From Oscillospiraceae bacterium (GTDB lineage: Bacteria; Bacillota; Clostridia; Oscillospirales; Oscillospiraceae): 7,841 nucleotides of DNA. The position numbers and the translations under genes were made by a program. Numbering within the stretch: position 1 is the first letter of the stretch; every line of letters starts with the position of its first letter. Positions 1 to 7,400 of the stretch are shown one piece after another. The notes under the pieces are model-generated. The model saw nothing but the letters and a program-made list of their open reading frames with translations, had not been told where the DNA came from and did no database searches. The stretch spans positions 1-7,841 of the forward strand of contig JAHHSM010000080.1 of NCBI GenBank assembly GCA_020025175.1, given 5' to 3'.

Positions 1-3
1 ACA

Positions 4-15
4 GAAAATTTGTTC
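4..15. promoter_or_regulatory. Degenerate LexA (SOS) box
   Basis: The site reads GAAA-ATTT-GTTC, one mismatch from the Gram-positive LexA consensus GAAC-N4-GTTC. It shares the GTTCTAT right half with the sites at 41-52 and 73-84. It lies downstream of the predicted leftward start site, so if functional it would act on the gene beyond the left edge. The DNA here is very A/T-rich, so a one-mismatch match alone is weak evidence; the clustering with two perfect boxes is what supports it. Confidence 0.4.
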
Positions 16-40
16 TATTTTTATGCAACCTTACAAATTC

Positions 41-52
41 GATTTTTTGTTC
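41..52. promoter_or_regulatory. Degenerate LexA (SOS) half-site
   Basis: The site reads GATT-TTTT-GTTC, with a perfect right half and two mismatches in the left half. It sits between the leftward start-site region and the degenerate box at 4-15. It could be an auxiliary, weakly bound LexA site or a chance half-site in A/T-rich DNA. Confidence 0.25.
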
Positions 53-61
53 TATTTACTG

Positions 62-90
62 TTGACTTATATGAACAATCGTTCTATAAT
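62..90 (+). promoter_or_regulatory. Sigma-A promoter for the SOS membrane-protein gene
   Basis: The -35 hexamer TTGACT (62-67) and the perfect -10 hexamer TATAAT (85-90) are separated by exactly 17 nt. Transcription should start near position 97, giving a leader of about 64 nt before the ATG at 161. A perfect LexA box fills most of the spacer (73-84) and a second lies just after the start site (102-113). LexA bound there would block polymerase, so the gene should be off until DNA damage triggers LexA self-cleavage. Confidence 0.88.
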
Positions 91-94
91 TCAA
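66..94 (-). promoter_or_regulatory. Overlapping leftward promoter for an off-window gene
   Basis: On the minus strand TTGAAT (94 to 89) and TATAAG (71 to 66) are separated by 17 nt (72-88), a plausible sigma-A promoter. It almost completely overlaps the rightward promoter and shares the LexA box at 73-84 within its spacer. No start codon with a good ribosome-binding site is visible between it and position 1, so the gene starts beyond the edge. By analogy with lexA/yneA of Bacillus subtilis, lexA itself would be a natural candidate, but nothing in the window proves this. Confidence 0.5.
73..84. promoter_or_regulatory. LexA (SOS) box 1, perfect
   Basis: The site reads GAAC-AATC-GTTC, an exact match to the core GAAC-N4-GTTC recognised by LexA (DinR) of Gram-positive bacteria. 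It occupies the spacer of both the rightward and the leftward promoter, an ideal position for repression of both. Its centre is 29 bp from that of the next box, a little under three helical turns. Confidence 0.87.
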
Positions 95-101
95 TTCACA
101 A

Positions 102-113
102 GAACAAAAGTTC
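102..113. promoter_or_regulatory. LexA (SOS) box 2, perfect
   Basis: The site reads GAAC-AAAA-GTTC, exact to the core; on the minus strand it carries the extra 5' C of the consensus (CGAAC). It starts about 5 nt downstream of the expected rightward transcription start, where a bound repressor would block initiation or early elongation. Two perfect boxes around one promoter make chance occurrence unlikely. Confidence 0.87.
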
Positions 114-160
114 GACAGATTTCGACTCTGTTTTATTTTATTAGAAATGAGGGACTACCC

Positions 161-529
161 ATGACGATGTCTTATGAAACCAGTGCCAGAAGCTTGGAGC
201 AAAAAGAAATTGATGTCATTAATTACAGCGATGTGCATCGCCATGATCCCAATAAGATCATTTCCTTTACCGCGGAACATCAAGGCAGCACCGTGCATCC
301 TTCCATGGCAAGCCGCCACCGCCGCGCACAACACCGCGCAGTGCGGCAGCAAAAATGGATGGTCACCTATCCCCGGTATCTGTCGGTTGCCCTGCTCATC
401 CTGTTCGTTTATCTTCAGCTGGCCGGTTTTTCCGAGGTTCCTGCCACGGGATTAAACGTGCTCTGGATCGGTGCCTATGCGCTCGCCGGCATCAGCTTCC
501 TTTTCGCCCGGCTGTTCCATACAGTATAA
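161..529 (+). CDS. SOS-regulated small two-TM membrane protein, unknown function
   Basis: This encodes a 122-residue protein that I cannot assign to a known family. Residues 1-50 are polar. Residues 52-66 form a very basic patch with many Arg and His, followed by two hydrophobic segments at about 73-90 and 97-118, joined by a short loop (SEVPAT). The basic patch before the first segment predicts a cytoplasmic N-terminus and a membrane hairpin with a cytoplasmic C-terminus. The ATG at 161 was chosen because GAGGG (149-153) lies 7 nt upstream; longer in-frame versions would run back through the promoter. The gene stands alone between two perfect LexA boxes and a bidirectional terminator, so it should be induced by DNA damage. 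Known SOS membrane proteins include division inhibitors (YneA, SidA, DivS) and toxins such as TisB. A comparable role is inference only: no LysM or other recognisable domain is present. Confidence 0.8.
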   Translation: MTMSYETSARSLEQKEIDVINYSDVHRHDPNKIISFTAEHQGSTVHPSMASRHRRAQHRAVRQQKWMVTYPRYLSVALLILFVYLQLAGFSEVPATGLNVLWIGAYALAGISFLFARLFHTV

Positions 530-533
530 AAAA

Positions 534-576
534 ATACAAAAGACCGTCATCCATGTTGGATGACGGTCTTTTGTAT
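534..576. terminator. Bidirectional intrinsic terminator, 20-bp stem
   Basis: A perfect 20-bp inverted repeat (534-553 with 557-576) has a 3-nt loop. The G/C-containing core (GACCGTCATCCA) is flanked by A-rich and T-rich arm ends. On the minus strand the hairpin is followed by a run of seven T (528-534 read in reverse); on the plus strand the T-rich tract lies in the distal arm itself. It sits in the 51-nt gap between the convergent stop codons at 527-529 and 581-583 and should end transcription from both sides. Confidence 0.93.
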
Positions 577-580
577 CCTC

Positions 581-1588
581 TCAATGCAGGCTCAAAGAGA
601 TTTCACCCACCATATTCGTTGCAAACCATTTCGCAACTTCTCTGCGATCCTGTGTCCTGTGCAGCACCCACATCAGTTTTGTGATTGCCGCCTCAGATGT
701 CATATCGAAAGTCTGAATCACACCCTGCTCCAATGCGCGCTGACCGACTTCATATAAAGAAAAATCACTGCGCTCATACAGGCATTGCGAGCAGACAACA
801 ACGCTCACGCCATTGTGAATGACCTCACTCAGTTTCTGCGTCAAATCCCTGCGGATGAACTGCACACCGCCTGCGCCAAAAGCTTCGATCACAATGCCGC
901 GAATCCCCATATGCAGCAGCATATCAAAAATGCGTGGATCGACACCGGGTACCAGCTTCAGCAAAAATACATCTTTGCAAAGACCGTCCTGCAAGTGAAA
1001 TCCCGGATTTACGCTCGGCAGGACTTCTTTATTAACCATCAATCCGTGCGCATTAACCTCTGCCGCAAAGGGTGCATTGACGCTGTCAAAGGCGCCGAAG
1101 TTCATTGTATGCGTCTTAACGGCACGGGTACCCAGAATCACACGACGGTCAAAGGCCAGATACACGCCGCCGCAGCCTGCCCCAGCCATGGCAAACGCTG
1201 TGCGCAGATTGTCCGTTGCGTCACTTAAGGGGTGCATGATCGGCAGCTGTGCACCGGTCAATACCACCGGAATTGGAATCCCTTGAAGCATAAAGCTCAA
1301 AGCCGCCGCCGTATAACTCATGGTATCCGTTCCATGGGTAATCACAATGCCATCAAACTGCTCCCAGTTTTCCCAGACATTATGGGCAATAAATTCCCAT
1401 TCCTCCGGCTGCATATTGGATGAATCCAGATGCAGAATATCGCGCACCGTCACTTCAAATGCATCCAGCATACTGCCGACAAACTGCTTTAAGCCGTCGC
1501 CGGTAATGGTCGGTGCAAGACCGCCCTCCGTCTGGGCAGATGCAATCGTACCGCCTGTTGTCATCAACAGAATTTTTTTCTTTTTCAT
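581..1588 (-). CDS. ansA: Type I (cytoplasmic) L-asparaginase
   Basis: L-asparaginase hydrolyses L-asparagine to aspartate and ammonia. The 335-residue length fits the family. The first catalytic motif, TTGGTIAS, is at residues 10-17 with the nucleophile Thr14. Substrate-binding DSSNM is at 55-59, the second catalytic motif HGTDTM is at 85-90 (Thr87, Asp88), and the catalytic Lys158 lies in RAVKTHT. All key residues of the Thr-Lys-Asp machinery are present. There is no signal peptide: the N-terminus is MKKKKILLMTTGG and runs straight into the first strand, so this is the cytoplasmic, AnsA-like form and not the periplasmic type II enzyme. The ATG overlaps the stop of the upstream transporter gene (ATGA) and has GGGGGA 6 nt before it, indicating translational coupling. 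A strong terminator follows. Glutaminase side activity cannot be judged from sequence. Confidence 0.93.
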   Translation of the reverse strand: MKKKKILLMTTGGTIASAQTEGGLAPTITGDGLKQFVGSMLDAFEVTVRDILHLDSSNMQPEEWEFIAHNVWENWEQFDGIVITHGTDTMSYTAAALSFMLQGIPIPVVLTGAQLPIMHPLSDATDNLRTAFAMAGAGCGGVYLAFDRRVILGTRAVKTHTMNFGAFDSVNAPFAAEVNAHGLMVNKEVLPSVNPGFHLQDGLCKDVFLLKLVPGVDPRIFDMLLHMGIRGIVIEAFGAGGVQFIRRDLTQKLSEVIHNGVSVVVCSQCLYERSDFSLYEVGQRALEQGVIQTFDMTSEAAITKLMWVLHRTQDRREVAKWFATNMVGEISLSLH

Positions 1589-2955
1589 ATCACGTCCCCC
1601 AACGTCGCAATCTGTTTTTTATGGGCAACTTTAAAGAGAATTCCTGCCAAAATCATACAGCCGAATTCTGTGATCGGAAATGCCCACCATGTCAGGATCG
1701 GCCGCACAGCAAGCAGCACAATCGCCAGCGGCAGCAGAACAATCATCTGCCGCAGCAGGGAAATCAGCAAACTATAGCGGTTGCAGTTCAGCGCCTGAAA
1801 AGCATAGGAGAAAATCAAGCTCACACTTCCGCCTAAAAACGATGCGCTCACAATCCGCATAGCGGGAATCCCCACAGCCATTGCCTCCTCCTTCAAGCTG
1901 AACAGCGAGAGCAGCGGCCCGGGAAACAGAAACAGCGCCGCACCGCCGATGCACACACTGACCAGACCGATGATCATGCACAGGCGAATTGTTTCTTCCA
2001 CTCTTGTTTTATCCTTTGCGCCAAAATTATAGGAAATCACCGGCACAACCACATTACCAAGACTGTAAACCACCAAATAAATAAAATTCTGAATTCTAAA
2101 ATATGCACCCAAAACCGCCACATAGTGTTCCGAATACATGGAAAAAATCTTATTCAAACCCAAGCTCATTACCGTTGCAAGGCTCTGCACCAGCATGGCT
2201 GGCACTCCGACGCGCAAAATCGGCAGAATAATGTCCATTTCAGGTTTAAAATGGCGCAGCGTCACATGAATCTGCTTTACTTTTCTTTTCACAAGATAAA
2301 TGCCGATCAGCGCACCAGTCCACTGACCAATGACCGTTGCCAGTGCCGCACCGGCAACCCCCATCTCCGGAAAGCCAAACCATCCAAAAATCAAGATGGG
2401 GTCCAAAATCACATTGATTGCCGCGCCGGATGCCTGAATATACATATTCCAAATGGGATTTCCCGTGGCCTGCATCATACGTTCGCCGGCAAACTGTAAA
2501 CACACACCAAAGCCAAAAATCAGGACGATACGCAGATAGCTGACACCATAGGAAATGATCCGCCCGTCATCGCTGAATAGTTCCATAAAACCACGGGCAA
2601 AAAAGATGCCGAAAAGCGCATAAAGAGCACCCAGCAGCAAATACAGCGCATATCCATGCGCCGCAACGCGGTTTGCTTCTTCATACCGCTGCTCACCAAG
2701 CCGCCGGGCAAGCAGCGCGTTGATCCCCACACCAATACCCACATTGAGGGAAATCACCAAAATCTGAATCGGAAAAATCAGTGACAGCGCAATAAATGCA
2801 TCCGGGGAAAACTTCGCCACAAACATGCTGTCCACAATATTGTAGCAGCTTTGAATAAACATAGAAACCACCATGGGCCATACCGTGACGAAAATCAATT
2901 TCTTCACAGGTAGTATCCCCATAATATTTTCTTTTTGCAGACTTTTTTCTTCCAA
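1585..2955 (-). CDS. MATE-family multidrug/cation antiporter
   Basis: This is a multidrug and toxic compound extrusion (MATE) transporter of the bacterial NorM/MepA/DinF type, a membrane antiporter that exports compounds using a Na+ or H+ gradient. The 456 residues and alternating hydrophobic segments fit the family's twelve helices. Recognisable family signatures are MGILPVKKL followed by QSCYNIVDSMFV (12-46), MQATGNPIWNM (161-171), NVILDPILIFG (181-191) and YNFGAKDKTRV (309-319). The start used is TTG, with AAGGA 9 nt upstream. It gives an 11-residue leader before the conserved MGxxPVxKL segment, as is usual in the family. The first ATG (2920-2922) has no good Shine-Dalgarno and would begin at that segment. 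The gene is first in an operon with the asparaginase gene. Substrate cannot be predicted; no LexA box precedes it, so no SOS control is inferred. Confidence 0.93.
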   Translation of the reverse strand: MEEKSLQKENIMGILPVKKLIFVTVWPMVVSMFIQSCYNIVDSMFVAKFSPDAFIALSLIFPIQILVISLNVGIGVGINALLARRLGEQRYEEANRVAAHGYALYLLLGALYALFGIFFARGFMELFSDDGRIISYGVSYLRIVLIFGFGVCLQFAGERMMQATGNPIWNMYIQASGAAINVILDPILIFGWFGFPEMGVAGAALATVIGQWTGALIGIYLVKRKVKQIHVTLRHFKPEMDIILPILRVGVPAMLVQSLATVMSLGLNKIFSMYSEHYVAVLGAYFRIQNFIYLVVYSLGNVVVPVISYNFGAKDKTRVEETIRLCMIIGLVSVCIGGAALFLFPGPLLSLFSLKEEAMAVGIPAMRIVSASFLGGSVSLIFSYAFQALNCNRYSLLISLLRQMIVLLPLAIVLLAVRPILTWWAFPITEFGCMILAGILFKVAHKKQIATLGDVI

Positions 2956-2960
2956 GCTCT

Positions 2961-2969
2961 CTCTTCCTT
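2961..2969 (-). promoter_or_regulatory. Ribosome-binding site selecting the TTG start
   Basis: Read on the minus strand this is AAGGAAGAG, with AGGA ending 9 nt before the TTG at 2955-2953. The nearest ATG, eleven codons in, is preceded only by A-rich sequence without a GGA or GAGG core. This supports TTG as the true start of the MATE gene. Confidence 0.6.
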
Positions 2970-3035
2970 TTCTGCCAGCCTTATACCGTTTTCTTTAACA
3001 GCTCGTCCCCAAAACAGTGCCCCTGCTCCGGGAAC

Positions 3036-3048
3036 GTGTGCCGCACAC
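3036..3048. repeat. 13-bp palindrome upstream of the MATE-asparaginase operon
   Basis: GTGTGC-C-GCACAC is a perfect inverted repeat with 6-bp arms around one base. It lies in the 159-nt gap upstream of the MATE gene, where the operon's promoter must be. The same gap has a TATAAG candidate -10 on the minus strand (2985-2980), but no convincing -35 at 16-18 nt. The palindrome could be a repressor or activator operator upstream of that promoter. This is inference; a short G/C palindrome can also occur by chance. Confidence 0.35.
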
Positions 3049-3068
3049 CTGAATCTATCGCACGAAAA

Positions 3069-3094
3069 GCGCAATGGCACTCGTACCATTGCGC
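3069..3094 (-). terminator. Probable intrinsic terminator after the activase operon
   Basis: A perfect 9-bp G/C-rich stem (GCGCAATGG at 3069-3077 with CCATTGCGC at 3086-3094) has an 8-nt loop. On the minus strand it lies about 20 nt after the stop codon of the 433-residue protein gene and is followed by only four T. It is therefore a moderate terminator, and some readthrough into the MATE-asparaginase operon is possible. Confidence 0.65.
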
Positions 3095-3114
3095 AGCATC
3101 GTATATTTTCACGG

Positions 3115-4416
3115 TTAACCCTGTGTGTTTGTCTGTTCGGCAGCCTGTTTCTTTTCCTGCTTCATTTTCTGGCGCGCATTGGCCAGCATCAGCTTAATCC
3201 GATTTTCCTGATTGATTGCCGTAGCCGACGGATCATAGTCAATCGCCACAATGTTGGAGTCGGGATAATCGTCCTTCAACGGGCGGATCATGCCCTTGCC
3301 AACGATATGATTGGGCAGGCATCCAAAAGGCTGGGTACAAACAATATTGGGAATACCCTCGTGAATCAGCTCCAGCATTTCGCCGGTCAGCAGCCAGCCT
3401 TCCCCCATCTTATTGCCATCACCCAAATAGGGCTGTACACTCTGATGAATCTGCTCAAAGTGGGTGGGTGCGCGGAATCGGCTTTTTTCCATGATCTCGA
3501 TCACAGTATTCTGCCGCTTCACAATATAATTCATCAAGATCTTACAGAACAGATACTTGATTTTGTTCCCGCCGTAGAGCTGCACATCCGTAATCCGGTT
3601 GAACACTTTGAAAATCATAAAGTCCGTCAACCCCGGCACAACCACTTCGCAGCCTTCGCCCAGCAAAAATGCTTCCAGATTATTATTGCCCAGCGGCGAG
3701 AATTTTACATAAATTTCGCCCACAACGCCGACCTTCACCTTTTCTTCCTGACGCACAGGAATTGCTTCATAATCTGCAACGATCTCATGAATCGTCTGCA
3801 CAAAGGACGAAAACTTCATGCGGCGTCCCTTATCAAAGCTTGCTACCAGCTCATTTTCCCAATGCTCGATCATGCGGTTCGCTGCGCCCTCTTCCACCTC
3901 GTAAGGGCGCACCTGATTTGCCAGATCCACAATGACATCGCCGTAAAGCATGGCATAAACCAGCTTTTTGATCAGCGGAATCGTCAATCCGAATCCCGGA
4001 TTCTTCTCAAGACCAAAACTGACAGAAATCACCGGAATATAGTCATAACCTGCTTTCAGCAATGCCTTGCGCAGCAGATGAATATAGTTGGATGCACGGC
4101 AGCCGCCGCCGGTTTGGGTAATCAGCAGCGCCACCTTATGCGGATCGTACCCACCGTTTTTGATGGCATCAATCAGCTGCCCGATGACCAGCAGTGCCGG
4201 ATAGCAGGTATCATTATGTACATATTTCTGACCTTCATCCACAATCCCCCGATGATGGGTGGTCAGCATATCCACCTTGTAGCCTTCCAGCTGCAGCAGC
4301 TTTTGGAACATTCCGAAATGTACCGGCAGCATTTGGGGCATTAAAAGAGTGTATTCTTCCTTCATCTCCTTTGTAAACAGGAGACGACCGTTGTTATCAT
4401 AAACCAATTCAGCCAT
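3115..4416 (-). CDS. 2-hydroxyacyl-CoA dehydratase-like iron-sulfur protein (HgdB-like half, COG3581-type)
   Basis: This 433-residue protein belongs to the HgdA/HgdB-like proteins associated with CoA-dehydratase activases. Candidate cluster ligands are Cys71 (NDTCYP), Cys106 (TGGGCRAS), Cys360 and Cys366 (CTQPFGCLPNH). Other conserved-looking blocks are GEIYVKFSPLGNNN (233-246) and AIDYDPSATAINQENR (391-406). The C-terminal 20 residues are charged, Lys/Gln-rich and probably disordered. No signal peptide or membrane segment is seen. The ATG is 30 nt after the stop of the 1003-residue activase gene, with AAAGGG 11 nt before it, a slightly long spacing. In relatives this sequence commonly forms the C-terminal end of one long chain (recalled, not checked). 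It probably pairs with the C-terminal region of the neighbouring protein and accepts its ATP-driven electrons. The substrate is unknown: no CoA-transferase or acyl-CoA genes lie in the window. Confidence 0.85.
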   Translation of the reverse strand: MAELVYDNNGRLLFTKEMKEEYTLLMPQMLPVHFGMFQKLLQLEGYKVDMLTTHHRGIVDEGQKYVHNDTCYPALLVIGQLIDAIKNGGYDPHKVALLITQTGGGCRASNYIHLLRKALLKAGYDYIPVISVSFGLEKNPGFGLTIPLIKKLVYAMLYGDVIVDLANQVRPYEVEEGAANRMIEHWENELVASFDKGRRMKFSSFVQTIHEIVADYEAIPVRQEEKVKVGVVGEIYVKFSPLGNNNLEAFLLGEGCEVVVPGLTDFMIFKVFNRITDVQLYGGNKIKYLFCKILMNYIVKRQNTVIEIMEKSRFRAPTHFEQIHQSVQPYLGDGNKMGEGWLLTGEMLELIHEGIPNIVCTQPFGCLPNHIVGKGMIRPLKDDYPDSNIVAIDYDPSATAINQENRIKLMLANARQKMKQEKKQAAEQTNTQG

Positions 4417-4446
4417 AGCTTCATCAACCCTTTCGCAGCGCTTGTC

Positions 4447-7400
4447 TCACAGTTCCCAGGCCTTCTTTTCGTTCCCATGTTCACAGGAAGCTGCCTGTTT
4501 CTGTTCTGCCTGTTCTTTGCGTTTATGCACATCACGTGCCTCCATCGCCGCAAGCAAAGAACGTACACGAATCCGCACCGCACCAAGATTCGAGATTTCA
4601 TCAATCTTCAGCTGAGTATACAGCTTCCCGTGACTTTCCAGAATCGTACGCATTTCATCGCCCGTGATGGCATCGGTGCCGCAGCCAAAGGACACCAGCT
4701 GGATCAGCTCCATATCCGGCTGCTCACACACATAACGCGCCGCGTTATACATACGCGCCTGATAACTCCACTGGTTCAAAACGGTACGTTTTTCTTTGTT
4801 CATTTGATCGGAAACAGCATCCTCCGTAACGATGACAAACCCATACTCGGCACACAATTCATCAATACCGTGACTGATCTCCGGGTCGATATGATAAGGT
4901 CTGCCGCAAAGCACCAAAATGCGATTTCCTCTGGTACGTGCCTCCGAAATCGTCCTCTCACCAGCGTGCACAATATTTTCACGCCATTTATGATACGCCT
5001 TGTATGCCAAATCGATCGCAAAACCGCTCTGCGCCCCGTCAACGTCCATTTCTTTTGCAAAATACTTCTCTGCGCGCTTCTGAAAATCCTTTGGACGATG
5101 CATGCCAAAATATGGCATCAAAAATTTCGTTTGCTTCAAGGCAGGGATATTCGCTGCCAAAAGCTCCGGATAATACGCCACCACCGGACAGTTATAATTA
5201 TTATCACTGATCCCCTCATCAAAGTTATAGGGCATACAGGGATAGAAAATATAATCCACATTCTTTTCCAGCAAGCTCATAATGTGCCCATGCACCAGCT
5301 TTGCAGGATAGCATACCGTATCTGAAGGGATGGTGCGCTGCCCCTTGCTATAAAGTGCACGGGAGGATTCATCCGAGAGCACCACTTCAAAATTCAAGGA
5401 TGTGAAGAACTGATACCAGAACGGCAGATTCTCATACATATTCAGGCACAGCGGAATACCGACTCTGCCGCGGGTGCCGCTTCCCCGTCCTTTGCCCTCC
5501 ATTCGGCGCAGGGCCTTGTATTTCAGCGCATACATATTCGGTGTGGATACTTTTTCCCGGCCCAAAGGACGGGAGCAGCGATTGCCCGAAATATAACTGC
5601 GCCCACCGTTGAATCGATTGATCGTCAGCGCGCAGTGATTGGTACACAAATGGCACGTAGATGCCTTTGCCGTATGCACAAAGCCCTCCAGATCTTCCGC
5701 CCGAAGAAGAGACGGCATCTGGATAAAACTGTTCTTTGCCGTCAATGCCGCACCGAATGCGCCCATCAGTCCGGCAATCGTCGGACGGGTCACTTGGCGG
5801 CCCAGCTCCATTTCAAAGCTGCGCAAAACCGCATCATTCAGAAACGTACCGCCCTGCACAACAATATTTTTGCCCAAATCATCCGCCGTTGCCGCACGAA
5901 TCACTTTATAAATGGCATTCTTCACAACAGAAATGGACAACCCTGCGGAAATATCCTCCACCGGTGCCCCGTCCTTCTGCGCCTGTTTTACAGAAGAGTT
6001 CATAAACACCGTGCAGCGAGAGCCCAGATTGACCGGCGCCTTCGCAAATAAGCCAAGCTTTGCATAGTCTGCAATGCTGTAGCCCATGGACTTTGCAAAG
6101 GTTTCGATAAAGCTGCCGCAGCCGGAAGAGCAGGCCTCATTGAGCATAATGGAATCAACCGCGTCATTGCGGATCTTGAAGCACTTCATATCCTGTCCGC
6201 CGATATCGATGATATAATCGACCTTCGGATCAAAATACTGGGCAGCCGCAAAGTGTGCCACCGTTTCCACAAGACCCAAATCACAGCGAAAGGCGTTTTT
6301 GATCAGCTCTTCGCCGTAGCCGGTCACCGCACTGCCCGCAATACGGACCCGGTCACCGCACAGGCTGTAGATCTCACGCAGCTGCGCAAGAACAATATTG
6401 ACAGGATTGCCCTGATTGGAACCGTAATAAGAGAACAGAATTCCGCCATCCTGCGCAATCAGAACGATTTTCGTTGTTGTCGAGCCGGCATCAATTCCCA
6501 AATACGCAGCGCCCTCATAGGTGCTGATGTCCACCTCCGGCAAGCGGTTTTCATTGTGGCGCGCCGCAAATTCCGCATATTCCTCCTGGGAAGAAAACAG
6601 CGGCGGCAGCGTATTCAGGCTTTGATTTGTATCCACCGCTTTTTCCAAGCAATCCAATACTTCCTCAAATTTCAGCTCCTGATAGTCCTCTGCACACATG
6701 GCAGAACCGATTGCGGCATAACAGTCACCATCCTCAGGGAAAATTGCATGCTCCTCATCCAGCTCCAAGGTTTCCACAAAGCGCTCACGCAGACCCTTCA
6801 GAAAATGCAGCGGACCACCAAGAAATACAATTTTGCCCGTCAGCTCACGGCCCTGTGTCAAGCCGGAGATCGTCTGATCCACAACCGCCTGAAAAATCGA
6901 CGCAGCCACATCTTCCTTCAATCCGCCCTGATTCAAAATCGGCTGGATATCACTTTTGGCAAACACACCGCAGCGCGACGCAATCGGATACAGCTTTGTG
7001 TGCTTCAAGGACAGCGCGTCCAATTCATCAATCGTCACATTCAGCAGGGTTGCCATCTGGTCGATGAATGCACCGGTGCCGCCTGCACAAGACCCATTCA
7101 TACGTTCTTCAAGGCTATTGCCGAAGAAAATGATTTTCGCATCTTCTCCGCCCAGCTCAATCACGGCATCCGTTCCGGGATTGAGGGTATTTACTGCAGC
7201 TGCCGTTGCATAAACTTCCTGAACAAAATCCAACTCACTTGCCTTCGCAACACCAAGACCCGCTGAGCCGGTGAGCACCAGCTTTACGGTTTGTCCTGCA
7301 TAATCCTGTTCAATACGACGTAAAATTTCACACGTTTTTTCTCGCACCTTCGAAAAATGTCTCTCATAAGTACGAAACAGCATTTGATTATCTTTATCAA

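Noticed and set aside
23..160. Extension of the SOS-gene reading frame upstream to an ATG at 23.
   Set aside because: The extension would translate through the promoter and LexA boxes, upstream of the predicted transcription start, and it lacks a Shine-Dalgarno. The ATG at 161 has GAGGG at proper spacing.
2956..3114. Possible SOS control of the MATE gene, as for dinF in some bacteria.
   Set aside because: No GAAC-N4-GTTC site or one-mismatch version was found upstream of the MATE gene; the GAAC at 3033-3036 has no matching GTTC half.
2935..4344. A 469-codon plus-strand open frame opposite the HgdB-like gene and part of the MATE gene's 5' end.
   Set aside because: It is antisense to a gene with clear family motifs, its product is His/Gln/Asn-rich without recognisable domains, it crosses an intergenic terminator, and it has no good ribosome-binding site. 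It is a shadow frame.
4417..4446. That the gap between the activase and HgdB-like genes is a recent frameshift breaking a single fused gene.
   Set aside because: The upstream product ends with a charged tail after its last conserved block, and the downstream gene has its own ATG and an AAAGGG ribosome-binding site 30 nt later. That looks like two genuine genes and not decay.
6253..7266. A 337-codon plus-strand open frame within the activase gene (and a similar 282-codon one at 4477-5325).
   Set aside because: Both are antisense to the well-supported 1003-residue activase and have Arg/His/Gln-rich compositions typical of shadow frames.
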